Positions 34,101 through 41,134 of a stretch of DNA of 42,531 bases are shown here, in pieces (position 1 is the stretch's first letter; every line of letters starts with the position of its first letter). This DNA is from an uncultured bacterium (GTDB lineage: Bacteria > Verrucomicrobiota > Lentisphaeria > Victivallales > UBA1829). The notes under the pieces are model-generated. The model saw only the letters and a program-made list of their open reading frames with translations. It made no database searches and was not told the origin of the DNA. The translations under genes and the position numbers were made by a program. The stretch lies in contig CACYHQ010000017.1 in NCBI GenBank assembly GCA_902774245.1, positions 1 to 42,531 of the forward strand, given 5' to 3'.

Positions 34101-34905
34101 CCGCGGCTACGTCGGCATCAAAGTCAGCTGCAAGATACTGGAACAAGGTAAATGCCGCCTCGCCATCGCAATCCGCGACTCCGGCATCGGTATCGCTCCC
34201 GACAAGAAGGACAAGATATTCGAGCCGTTCGTCCAGCAGGACGCTGTCCGCGACACGCACGTCTATAAGGGATCCGGGCTCGGCCTCGCCATCTGCGACC
34301 GCTACATCAAGGCCATGGGCGGTCGGATTGATCTGGACAGCGATGTCGGGAAAGGCAGCGTCTTCACCATCGTATTCGAGAGCATCCCGTATATTTTGCC
34401 GACCGAGGAGGAACGCAACGCCGGAAAGAACGGCGAGGCGTCCGCCGTGGAACAGCAGATCCCGGCAAATGCATTCAGCGGAACGGCAACGCCGCAGAAG
34501 CCCACGCCGGAAGTCGATCTAGGCGGCTATAACGCCCTCATCGTCGACGACGTGCCGATCAACCTGAAGGTCCTCGGCGCCATGCTGAAGGGATTCCACC
34601 TCAACATTGTTCAGGCGAACTCCGGAGCCGATGCGCTGTCGAAACTGCCGGACGCCAAGCCCGACCTGGTGCTGACCGACATGTGGATGCCCGGCATGTC
34701 CGGCGAAGAACTCGCGCGGAATATCAGGAACACACCGAACGGCGACAAGACCGTCATCATGGCCGTAACCGCGGACGTCGAAAATCAGAACAACTTCGAC
34801 ATGTCCGTGTTCGACGGCATCCTCCTGAAACCCGTCACGAAGACCTCCCTCGCATTCGCGTTCCAGGAAATGATCGACAAGGGCCGCATCACGCCGAAGA
34901 GCTGA
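31102..34905 (+). CDS. Hybrid sensor histidine kinase with periplasmic binding-type sensor
   Basis: A 1267-aa membrane kinase. Signal/TM segment at about 23-41, Glu-rich stretch (43-82), a periplasmic domain (about 88-400) whose VFPGTKRIIPLAG and later segments resemble ABC-type substrate-binding folds, TM about 404-427, a cytoplasmic PAS-like region (about 440-545), a GAF-type domain (about 575-725), a PAS-type segment with clustered Cys/His (745-850), HisKA with phospho-acceptor His877 (SMSHELRTPLN), HATPase (N-box LLGNAFKFTD, GSGLGLAI), and a C-terminal receiver (Asp1149-Asp1150, phospho-acceptor Asp1193, Lys1243). No HPt domain or separate response regulator is nearby, so its output partner is elsewhere. 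The start lacks a clear ribosome site. Confidence 0.88.
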   Translation: MQKRSSDTIQSSLYKAVPVFRRGLALLLFLAMILFAAPTFAQDVDEDAEAETEETGNVEEASEEGASIESTAGQTEEKPGETEYAIDEHSRCVLMLFPFTSSYAEHVYVSNAISKHVAELEGSFVVMQKEFDMLNASQEELQKQFESLKPLFDGGDVAAVIGIGQEILPLLSRNADLIPQETALLLFTERKPLETEFAGRNNIGGVFLDNPVDKSIDLIFQVFPGTKRIIPLAGRTETGKHFIADVQYALRESHPGTECMIIDNNTVDTPEMIRRVSQSGKDSVVLFHSWYGLNAVNLASLSFFLQRLCLNPDVPVFTVHDSMFAFHVAGGTVCQSTTAVAKLIKLLDLCVVDGESADDQWETIEAKKIITASSFQRFGISRHANAENLMISMDNQSMFRRENARALVAVTFSVVLVMALLCYIAVWDHYRRRLLKLLRAIFKQIPSRIVIGSRNGLAHFIHVGKFGEDSGLVRFPVNELPEYTDETFRHAWEEVFATGETQKFQMATGSRHRSVEMAIFENKEIFGRDTAFWISHDIEDLLQAQNELKAGLANQEKMNDLFAASLKMLSADATAVDMTNDVLLFIVRSVKEHLKADFCCIMRYNYEAMGMELFVSEASDSITVDDDRKFIPFPAQKDDKLMSKLENHIPVVINDFSASLFTKPDSAEQAASKRPKKVSMCFSPIFIDGKLWGHIASVHQKAKYEFSDLYLQFLQGTAHVVEAMLEYRFIHTRLERGEYEKQLIMENLPLPLILLDRNRNLIQRNSAAQKDLLGFPDALHDNLCHTAFCKAKTPPEDCPVRGVLSDFKPHVKALTFNGKDYMVNAYPIMIGGELANILLAWFDVTAENENQRKLEAAFREAKDASKAKSLFLASMSHELRTPLNAVIGFCELLQNSALPRESQLEYLKSISVAGHTLLDLISNILDTCKLETEQVELQNEKTDVRRIVTDMVSMFKSLAEKKQLAQPLVVPDELPYVVLDRMRLRQVLVNLLGNAFKFTDRGYVGIKVSCKILEQGKCRLAIAIRDSGIGIAPDKKDKIFEPFVQQDAVRDTHVYKGSGLGLAICDRYIKAMGGRIDLDSDVGKGSVFTIVFESIPYILPTEEERNAGKNGEASAVEQQIPANAFSGTATPQKPTPEVDLGGYNALIVDDVPINLKVLGAMLKGFHLNIVQANSGADALSKLPDAKPDLVLTDMWMPGMSGEELARNIRNTPNGDKTVIMAVTADVENQNNFDMSVFDGILLKPVTKTSLAFAFQEMIDKGRITPKS

Positions 34906-34978
34906 CGGGCGGCCCCGGCCTGGCCGCCGTGTGTTCCGCGGCAGTCCCCCCGTTTGAGCGGATCGGATCGTTTTGCGT

Positions 34979-35006
34979 TTGCATTTCCTTCTGCGCGTGC
35001 TATATT
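34979..35006 (+). promoter_or_regulatory. Promoter of the dapL-like gene
   Basis: TTGCAT (34979-34984), 16 bases, TATATT (35001-35006), 43 bases before the ATG. Confidence 0.75.
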
Positions 35007-35048
35007 ATTGTTTGCTTATTTTCAGAACCAGAAAGGATTTCTTACGCC

Positions 35049-36290
35049 ATGTCTCAGGAAAACTTCCTCCAGCAGAATTTCGCCGCCAGGATCGGCGGTT
35101 CCAACTTCGGCAAAGACACCAAGATCTACAAGTTCGAGAAGATCAAACGCGCCAAACGCGCCGCAGCCGCGGAGAATCCCGGCGTCGAGCTGATCGACAT
35201 GGGCGTGGGTGAACCTGACGATATGGCGTTCCCGTCCGTGGTCGCCCGCCTCGCGGAAGAAGCCGCGAAATGGGAGAACCGCACCTACGCGGACAACGGC
35301 TGCGCCGACTTCAAGGCGGCCGCTGCCCGCTACATGAAGGCGCTGTACGGCGTCGAGCTCGATCCCGACACGCAGATCGTCCACGCCATCGGCAGCAAAT
35401 CCGCCCTCACGCTTCTCCCGTCCTGCTTCATCAATCCCGGCGACATCGCCGTCCTGACCGTCCCCGGCTACGGCGTGCTCGGCACCTGGACCGAATACCT
35501 CGGCGGCGAGGTCGTCAAGCTCCCGCTCCTCGAAGAAAACGGCTTCCTGCCCGACCTGGAGTCCCTCACGGAAGACCAGCGCAAACGCGCCAAACTGCTC
35601 TACCTGAACTATCCGAACAACCCGACCGGCGCATCCGCCACCGTCGAATTCTTCACGAAGGCGGTCGAGTTCGCCCGTCAGAACCATATCCTCATCGTGA
35701 GCGACGCAGCCTATGCGCCGCTGAACTTCACCGGCAAGCCGCTGAGCATCCTCTCCATCCCCGGCGCGTTTGAATGCTGCGTGGAGCTTCACAGCATGTC
35801 CAAGGGCTTCAACATGACCGGCTGGCGCCTCAGCTGGGTCTGCGGCAATCCGCTCGCCGTGAAGGCGTTCGCGACCGTGAAGGACAACGCCGACAGCGGC
35901 CAGTTCCTCGCGATCCAGAAGGCCGCCATCGCCGCGCTCGACGATCAGGCCGCCATTACCCCCGCGATCTGCGAGAAGTACCACCGCCGCCTCGCCAGCA
36001 TGGTCGAAACGCTGAAGAAGCTCGGCTTCAACGCCAAGGTTCCCGCCGGCAGTTTCTACCTCTACGTGAAGGCTCCCAAGGCCACTGCGGACGGCACGCA
36101 GTTCGAAAACGGCGAGGCGTTCAGCCAGTGGCTCATCCGCAACAAGCTCATCAGCTCCGTGCCGTGGGATGACGCCGGCCACTTCGTCCGCTTCAGCGCC
36201 ACGTTCGTCGCGCGCGGCGGCATTGAGGACGAAAAACGCGTCCTCGACGAGTTTGCGCGCCGTCTGGGCGACTGCAAATTCGTCTTCTGA
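35049..36290 (+). CDS. dapL: Class I/II aminotransferase, probably LL-diaminopimelate aminotransferase
   Basis: A 413-aa PLP enzyme of fold type I. The PLP lysine lies in SMSKGFNMTGWR, with YPNNPTGA, SDAAYAPLNF and the C-terminal Arg in FVRFSATFVA as family marks. The N-terminal KIYKFEKIKRAKRA...LIDMGVGEPDD is like the DapL group, which makes LL-diaminopimelate directly from tetrahydrodipicolinate for lysine and peptidoglycan; DapL is known from Chlamydiae and Verrucomicrobia-type bacteria, which fits the host. Another amino acid aminotransferase cannot be excluded. AAAGGA lies 11 bases before the ATG. rsmE follows after 40 bases. Confidence 0.82.
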   Translation: MSQENFLQQNFAARIGGSNFGKDTKIYKFEKIKRAKRAAAAENPGVELIDMGVGEPDDMAFPSVVARLAEEAAKWENRTYADNGCADFKAAAARYMKALYGVELDPDTQIVHAIGSKSALTLLPSCFINPGDIAVLTVPGYGVLGTWTEYLGGEVVKLPLLEENGFLPDLESLTEDQRKRAKLLYLNYPNNPTGASATVEFFTKAVEFARQNHILIVSDAAYAPLNFTGKPLSILSIPGAFECCVELHSMSKGFNMTGWRLSWVCGNPLAVKAFATVKDNADSGQFLAIQKAAIAALDDQAAITPAICEKYHRRLASMVETLKKLGFNAKVPAGSFYLYVKAPKATADGTQFENGEAFSQWLIRNKLISSVPWDDAGHFVRFSATFVARGGIEDEKRVLDEFARRLGDCKFVF

Positions 36291-36330
36291 TCCACATCTT
36301 TCCTCGTTTACGCAAGGAGCCGGTTTCCCG

Positions 36331-37035
36331 ATGCATGCGTTCCGTTTCGACGAACTCATCTCGACCGAACCCGGCTCCTTTTTCCGCCTTGATTCGAGGG
36401 AGGAGGCCCACCTGTTCCGCATTCTCCGGGCGCGGCCCGGCGAAACGGTCACGGTCATGGACGGACACGGCACGCTCGGAACGGCCGTCATCGAGGCGGA
36501 CCATCAGCTGCGCCTGGAATCGAAGCGTACCGTGTCGCCGCCCGTGCGGCGTCTGCACCTCTACTTCGCCCCGCCCAAGAAACAGAAGCTCGATTCTCTG
36601 CTGAAACAGGCGGTTGAGCTTGGCGTGTACGCTCTTGTGCCCGTTCTCTGCGAACGTTCCGTCGTTCAGCCGGGCGAAAACTCCGTCGGGGGGCGCTGGA
36701 TGGACCTTTTATTCGAAGCATGCAAGCAGTCCGGCAACCCGTTCCTCCCCGTCGTCGCAACCCCGATGCCGTTCGCGGCGGCGCTCGCCCATGCCGGCGA
36801 GACCTGCGGCGTACTGATCACGGGATCCAACCGCACGGGCGTCTTCCCCGAACTCGGCACGGCCTCCGACGTCGCATTCTTCGTCGGGCCGGAGGGAGGC
36901 TTCACGGACGCCGAAACGGACGCGATGTTCGCCGCCGGGGCCGCCCCGCTCAGGATCGGGGACTGGACACTCCGCGTGGAGACCGCCGCGATCGCCGGAC
37001 TGGGCGTGCTGAACGTGCTTATGAATCGCGGTTAA
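36331..37035 (+). CDS. rsmE: 16S rRNA m3U1498 methyltransferase
   Basis: A 234-aa SPOUT-class (trefoil-knot) methyltransferase that methylates U1498 of 16S rRNA in the decoding region. An N-terminal PUA-like domain (1-70; FRILRARPGETVTVMDG) precedes the knot with KKQKLDSLLKQAVELGV, a region with E-x-C-K-Q-S-x-N, the SAM-binding FFVGPEGGFTDAE and the end L-RIGDWTLRVETAAIAGL. AAGGAG lies 11 bases before the ATG. Probably co-transcribed with dapL. Confidence 0.93.
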   Translation: MHAFRFDELISTEPGSFFRLDSREEAHLFRILRARPGETVTVMDGHGTLGTAVIEADHQLRLESKRTVSPPVRRLHLYFAPPKKQKLDSLLKQAVELGVYALVPVLCERSVVQPGENSVGGRWMDLLFEACKQSGNPFLPVVATPMPFAAALAHAGETCGVLITGSNRTGVFPELGTASDVAFFVGPEGGFTDAETDAMFAAGAAPLRIGDWTLRVETAAIAGLGVLNVLMNRG

Positions 37036-37043
37036 GTCCTCCC

Positions 37044-37092
37044 GTGCGCGAGCGTCAGCCGCGCACAATACGGCACTGCTTGCAGTGTGCCG
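37044..37092. other. Two adjacent GC-rich hairpins between convergent genes
   Basis: GTGCGCG / CGCGCAC (37044-37066, 9-base loop) and CGGCACTGC / GCAGTGTGCCG (37071-37092, two-base bulge). No T-run follows on either strand. They may block transcripts running into each other or stabilise 3' ends. Confidence 0.45.
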
Positions 37093-37130
37093 TTGCGAAG
37101 CGAGGCACTGCCATAGGAGACTCAGCCGCC

Positions 37131-38240
37131 TCACTCGGGCTTCCGCAGAATAATCTCCGTGATCTCGGGGGGGACGTCAAGCCGGAACATAAATCCGTTC
37201 CAGAGGCCCGCGCCGTTGCTCACGTACAGCGTCATGTCGCCCACCTGGTACTTGCCGGAGACGAATCCCTTGTTGGCGATCTTCACCAGCAAAGCGGGCA
37301 GTCCGGCGATCATGCCGCCGTGCGTATGCCCGGAGAGCTGAAGCGAAATGGGGTATTTCGCATAGTCACGCGCGAATCGCGGCTGATGCGACAGCAGGAC
37401 GACCGGAGCGCCTTCGGGAGCACCCGCCAGCGTCTTGTCCAAATCGGGAGCCTCACGTTCGGCATGCCATGGGCTGCTTTTGTTGTCGTCCGGCAAGCCG
37501 GCGACGACAAGCTGTGCGCCGTCCTTTTCGATCACGATGTGCTGATTGAACAGCGTTTCGATACCGACCGAGTCGAGGAACGCGATCCATTCATCAAGGC
37601 CGCGGAAATACTCATGGTTGCCGGGCGAGGAGTAGACGCCGTATTTCGCGTGCAGGTCGCCGAGCTGGTGCATGTTCGGCCTGATCTCGTCCGGATCCAG
37701 GTCGCCCAGGTCGCCGCCCAGCAGGATGAGGTCGGGATGCACGGCGTTGGCACGGCAGACGACGGTCCAGAGGTAATTCGGCAGGCTGGTCTTGCTGATA
37801 TGGGTGTCGGTGATGTATACGATGCGGAATCCGTCGAACGCGTCCGGCAGGCCGGGAATCGTGATCGCAACAGGTTTGACCTTGGGCGGACGCACGGCAT
37901 TGAACTCGCCCCACGCCGCCAGGAAACCGGAGAGGATCAGGATGACCGCGATACTGTATTTCTGGTTCGGAATGCACTTTTTCCAAAGGTGCATGACAAG
38001 CAGGACCATGTCCCTCAAAAAGAAGAACGGAGTAGAAAAGATAAGCACACCGGAACACCACGCGAGAATCAGAAGCGCCACGCGCGGCAGGATCCCCGTG
38101 AATATCACGAACTGGACCGTGACTGCGAAAAAGAACAGTCCCAGCGCGATGAACGGACGGTATTTTTTATTGACGGGCAACGACAACCCGATGCTGCACG
38201 GCGCGTATGCGACGGCGAGAAGAAGCAGAGCAACCCACAT
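37131..38240 (-). CDS. Membrane-anchored metallophosphoesterase (YkuE/YaeI-like)
   Basis: A 369-aa protein with three or four N-terminal helices (about 1-110) and a calcineurin-like phosphoesterase domain carrying all metal motifs: TDTHIS, GGDLGD, GNHEYF, SHQPRF and SGHTHGG. Members of this group act on phospholipid-like or UDP-sugar-lipid substrates at the membrane; the substrate here is not known. GGAG lies 6 bases before the ATG. Monocistronic, divergent from the MBL-fold gene. Confidence 0.88.
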   Translation of the reverse strand: MWVALLLLAVAYAPCSIGLSLPVNKKYRPFIALGLFFFAVTVQFVIFTGILPRVALLILAWCSGVLIFSTPFFFLRDMVLLVMHLWKKCIPNQKYSIAVILILSGFLAAWGEFNAVRPPKVKPVAITIPGLPDAFDGFRIVYITDTHISKTSLPNYLWTVVCRANAVHPDLILLGGDLGDLDPDEIRPNMHQLGDLHAKYGVYSSPGNHEYFRGLDEWIAFLDSVGIETLFNQHIVIEKDGAQLVVAGLPDDNKSSPWHAEREAPDLDKTLAGAPEGAPVVLLSHQPRFARDYAKYPISLQLSGHTHGGMIAGLPALLVKIANKGFVSGKYQVGDMTLYVSNGAGLWNGFMFRLDVPPEITEIILRKPE

Positions 38241-38308
38241 AAAAGACTCCGAATCCAGGAAAAACAGAAAAAACGGTCCGAAATGAGCCGAAAAACGGAA
38301 ATTTCTTT

Positions 38309-38336
38309 AATTTAGACGCGTTTTCTCTTTTTTCAA
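38309..38336 (-). promoter_or_regulatory. Promoter of the metallophosphoesterase
   Basis: Minus strand TTGAAA (38336-38331), 16 bases, TAAATT (38314-38309). Its -35 is only 3 bases from the -35 of the divergent promoter, so the two probably compete for polymerase. Confidence 0.65.
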
Positions 38337-38339
38337 GGT

Positions 38340-38367
38340 TTGATTTTTCGATTTTTTATAGTATATT
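38340..38367 (+). promoter_or_regulatory. Promoter of the MBL-fold gene
   Basis: TTGATT (38340-38345), 16 bases, TATATT (38362-38367), 55 bases before the ATG. Confidence 0.75.
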
Positions 38368-38421
38368 GTTGGAAAGAATGTTTTCCGATTACCACGCATG
38401 ACCAGAACCACGAGGTGCGAT

Positions 38422-39282
38422 ATGAAATTGTTTACCGCAGTCGCCGCTATATTTTGCGCCGGAGCCGCTGCGCTCGCGGCGGATTCCGCGGACGTGAAGG
38501 AGTTCGCGTTCGCCAACGACGTGAAAGTGTACGCCATCCGCGACAAGAGCACGACGATGAAGGGCACGCTCTTCAGCGACTATACCAAGACGTCCTCCCT
38601 CAAGAAGGACAAACTGGAGAAGGAGTACCCCGCGTCCGTCAACTGCTTCGTGATGCGCTACAACTTCAAGACCTACCTCATCGACGCGGGCAATTTCGCC
38701 CCGAATGGCTCGCTCGTCAAAAAGCTCGCAAGCATCAACATCCGTCCGTCCGGGATCGACTACATCCTGCTCACCCACCTGCATCCGGACCACGTCGGCG
38801 GCCTCGTCGACAAGGACGGCAAGGCGGTCTTTCCGAACGCAAAGGTCTACATGTCCTACGAGGAGTGGAAGCACTGGAGTCCGATCATCGCCAAGCAGAA
38901 ACCGACCGAACTCCTCCGCCAGTTCCGCGACGCCTACAACGGGCGCATCCAGACACTGAACTTCGGCGAACCCATCGTCCCCGGCCTGTATGCCGTGAAG
39001 GCCGTCGGACACACCCCCGGGCACTGCTACTACCGTCAGGGCAAGCTCCGTTTCGTCGGTGATGTGGTGCACGCAGTCGACCTGCAGGTCCCGCATCCCG
39101 AATACTGCGCTTCGTTCGATGCCGACCAGAAACAGGCCTACCAGACCCGCATGGCGTTTCTGGAGACCATGAGCAAGGAAGGCAACGTCGTGCTGGGCGC
39201 TCATATCCCGTTCCCCGGCATCGGCTACATCATGAAGGAGGAGAAGGGTTACAAGTTCGATCCGTATCCGGCGAAAAAATGA
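38422..39282 (+). CDS. Secreted MBL-fold metallo-hydrolase
   Basis: A 286-aa protein with a cleavable signal peptide (1-20, ending ALA-AD) and a metallo-beta-lactamase fold: THLHPDHVGG (118-127) binds two metals, with further ligands in VGHTPGHCYY, FVGDVVH and GAHIPFPG. Related enzymes include lactonases and periplasmic hydrolases; this is not evidence of antibiotic resistance. Start 38422 has GAGG upstream; an ATG at 38398 would add eight residues before the signal peptide. Transcribed alone. Confidence 0.88.
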   Translation: MKLFTAVAAIFCAGAAALAADSADVKEFAFANDVKVYAIRDKSTTMKGTLFSDYTKTSSLKKDKLEKEYPASVNCFVMRYNFKTYLIDAGNFAPNGSLVKKLASINIRPSGIDYILLTHLHPDHVGGLVDKDGKAVFPNAKVYMSYEEWKHWSPIIAKQKPTELLRQFRDAYNGRIQTLNFGEPIVPGLYAVKAVGHTPGHCYYRQGKLRFVGDVVHAVDLQVPHPEYCASFDADQKQAYQTRMAFLETMSKEGNVVLGAHIPFPGIGYIMKEEKGYKFDPYPAKK

Positions 39283-39376
39283 TCTCCTGCCATCGGATTT
39301 TTCTTTAAAACCTATTGCAACCGCGTTTTTTTCCGAAAAACCACGATTTTTTTCCGCTTTTTTGGCGATTTGCTAT

Positions 39377-39404
39377 TTGCATTTCACAAGAAATCCGGTA
39401 TAAT
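39377..39404 (+). promoter_or_regulatory. Promoter of the prepilin-like gene
   Basis: TTGCAT (39377-39382), 16 bases, TATAAT (39399-39404), the strongest -10 of the window. The leader is about 95 bases. Confidence 0.8.
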
Positions 39405-39504
39405 ATATAATGCGCGCTGTTTCCCGTCGCGGAAACGCGCCCGACTCCCGAAACATACAAACATAACATACACAAAACAAAACCAATCGAAAGGTAAGCT
39501 CAAA

Positions 39505-40365
39505 ATGAAACATTGCAAACAGGCGTTTACCCTCATTGAGCTGCTGGTCGTCATCTGCATCATCGCGATCCTGGCGTCCATGCTGCTGCCCGCTCTGCAG
39601 AGTGCGCGTGAAAGTGCAAGTACCGCGACCTGCATCAGCAACCTCGGTCAGTTCTCCAAGGCGTACCAAATGTATGCCACCAGCTACAACGACTACATGC
39701 CCGCCCTCACCGACGGACAGACCGGTTCCAGCTGCACATGGGAAAGAGCCCTGATCTCCGCGCTCGGACAGGATCCGGACAAGAATTCCCCGTTCAAGAA
39801 CTCCTTCTTCTGCGATGCCGACGCCTCCAGCGAGACCGCGGCGGCCGGCGGAAACAAGAAGTCCTACAGCCTCAACAACCTTCAGGAAGCGATCCACCCC
39901 AAAATCCCGAACATGCTCGGTCCCAACGGCAAACTTGCCACGAAGGACGGCGGCAAAGGTTACATCAGCGGCAACAAGACCACGTCCGTCTTCACGGCTT
40001 CCGACCTGATCATCATCGGCGAAAACGCCTCCTCGAGCAACAACATCGGCTCCGCGAAGTTCTCCACGAGCGATACCAGCGCCAACAGCCCCGGTTCCGC
40101 AAGCCCCATCCAGCAGTACATCGCCATTCTCAAGCGCACCTCTTCCCACACCACCGCCGGCGAACTCTATCTGGACGGCCATGCCAGACACATCAAGCCG
40201 CAGCAGACTCTCCCGTCTTCGTCCACGTTCAACCTCGTCACCAAGACGACCTACAGCGACTCCCCGAAGAAAGCGGCTTCCACCGCCTGGGGCAGCTGGA
40301 CGGACTGCAACTATCGCAAGGTCGGCAACGATTGCCCCGACGATACCTCCTGCCGCAAGAAATAA
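39505..40365 (+). CDS. Prepilin-type secreted protein (pseudopilin-like)
   Basis: A 286-aa protein with a type IV prepilin leader: MKHCKQA then [17 protein letters not shown], cleaved after Ala7 with Glu5 of the mature form intact. The body has few charged residues and many Ser/Asn/Thr, and contains an H-x8-DG segment ([13 protein letters not shown]), resembling the large prepilin-like families amplified in Lentisphaerae and Planctomycetes (DUF1559-like, H-X9-DG). Six or more Cys in the mature part may form disulfides. AAGG precedes the ATG. It stands alone with its own promoter and terminator; the pilus machinery is not in the window. Confidence 0.88.
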   Translation: MKHCKQAFTLIELLVVICIIAILASMLLPALQSARESASTATCISNLGQFSKAYQMYATSYNDYMPALTDGQTGSSCTWERALISALGQDPDKNSPFKNSFFCDADASSETAAAGGNKKSYSLNNLQEAIHPKIPNMLGPNGKLATKDGGKGYISGNKTTSVFTASDLIIIGENASSSNNIGSAKFSTSDTSANSPGSASPIQQYIAILKRTSSHTTAGELYLDGHARHIKPQQTLPSSSTFNLVTKTTYSDSPKKAASTAWGSWTDCNYRKVGNDCPDDTSCRKK

Positions 40366-40421
40366 TGCAGGAGAATGGGCCTGAAGCATCGCCTCGGGTT
40401 CCATCCTGACACAGTTCAAGC

Positions 40422-40456
40422 AGACGGCTTCGATTCATCATCGGAGCCGTCTTTTT
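40422..40456 (+). terminator. Terminator of the prepilin-like gene
   Basis: AGACGGCT (40422-40429) / AGCCGTCT (40445-40452), 15-base loop, then a T-run (40452-40456). Confidence 0.85.
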
Positions 40457-40562
40457 ATGTCCCGGATCAAAGGACTGTCAGCCTCAGGTTGCTCACTCCG
40501 TGCGTTTTCCCTTACGCCTTATCCTCAAGATAAAAAAGTTGAAAAAACAAAAAAACAGAGGC

Positions 40563-40590
40563 TTGATTTTTATATAATACGTGATATAGT
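40563..40590 (+). promoter_or_regulatory. Promoter of the small membrane protein
   Basis: TTGATT (40563-40568), 16 bases, TATAGT (40585-40590). The predicted start near 40597 gives a leader of about 130 bases. Confidence 0.75.
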
Positions 40591-40596
40591 ATAGCA

Positions 40597-40725
40597 AATA
40601 AGAGAACCCGCGGCCGCACGAAGCGGCTGTAGGGGATGCAGAAGCATCCTGCCACGGATTCTACACGCAACACCTGAACCAAGTTGCCTCATGATGAGGC
40701 AGCGCTTCCATGAAAGGAACACAAA
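40597..40725 (+). promoter_or_regulatory. Structured 5' leader, candidate cis-regulatory RNA
   Basis: Four hairpins in about 130 bases: CGGCCGC/GCGGCTG (40611-40629), GGATGC-AGAA-GCATCC (40634-40649), GTTGCCTCA/TGAGGCAGC (40683-40703) and TTCC/GGAA (40706-40719). The last pairs the ribosome site AGGA (40715-40718), so translation could be switched. It matches no riboswitch class I recognise. Confidence 0.55.
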
Positions 40726-41079
40726 ATGGCTTGTTTCTCCGCTCCCCTCGCCGCTGCAATCGCAGCCGGAATCGCCCGTCGCACTGTGAAAGACACCGGC
40801 TCCTCGGACACCATCAGCTGGGCCACGAAACTCGGCTGGCTCGAAAAACTCTCCTTCGGCGGATGCGCCCTGCTCGCGTTCGAGCACATCTGGCACGGCG
40901 AGATCATCTTCCAGTTCCCGTTCCTGACCGGCGTCCGCGACGGCAACACCGCTGAGGTTCTCCGCGAGATCGCGACCGTCGGCGGCGCCATGACCGCGCT
41001 CATCCTCGCCGTGTGGATCGGCATGCTGATCGTGAGTTCGGCCATCGTGAAGCGCAAAGCCGCTGTTGCCGAGGGATGA
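40726..41079 (+). CDS. Small membrane protein with conserved AFEHIWHGE motif
   Basis: A 117-aa inner-membrane protein. An Ala-rich N-terminus (7-17), a hydrophobic segment (about 41-53) leading into AFEHIWHGE (51-59) and FPFLTG (64-69), then a TM helix (about 84-107) and a basic end. From memory, small proteins with similar ALEHxWHGE...FPFLTA stretches occur in Clostridia and other gut bacteria without known function; this could not be checked. AGGA lies 7 bases before the ATG, inside a hairpin of the structured leader. Confidence 0.72.
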   Translation: MACFSAPLAAAIAAGIARRTVKDTGSSDTISWATKLGWLEKLSFGGCALLAFEHIWHGEIIFQFPFLTGVRDGNTAEVLREIATVGGAMTALILAVWIGMLIVSSAIVKRKAAVAEG

Positions 41080-41134
41080 CCTTTCCATCGTTTGCCCCGG
41101 AACTTAATATCCAATCATATTTGAGGTCCAGAAT

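Noticed and set aside
31654..34260. An 868-codon open frame on the minus strand
   Set aside because: It lies opposite the hybrid kinase gene, whose HisKA, HATPase and receiver motifs are all in the plus frame. No domain or ribosome site is seen.
38422..39282. Beta-lactamase antibiotic resistance gene
   Set aside because: The MBL fold is shared by many hydrolases; the protein lacks any specific mark of class B beta-lactamases.
40710..40955. An ATG-led frame starting in the structured leader
   Set aside because: It overlaps the 117-aa membrane protein in another frame; its Arg/His-rich translation and lack of a ribosome site make it unlikely.
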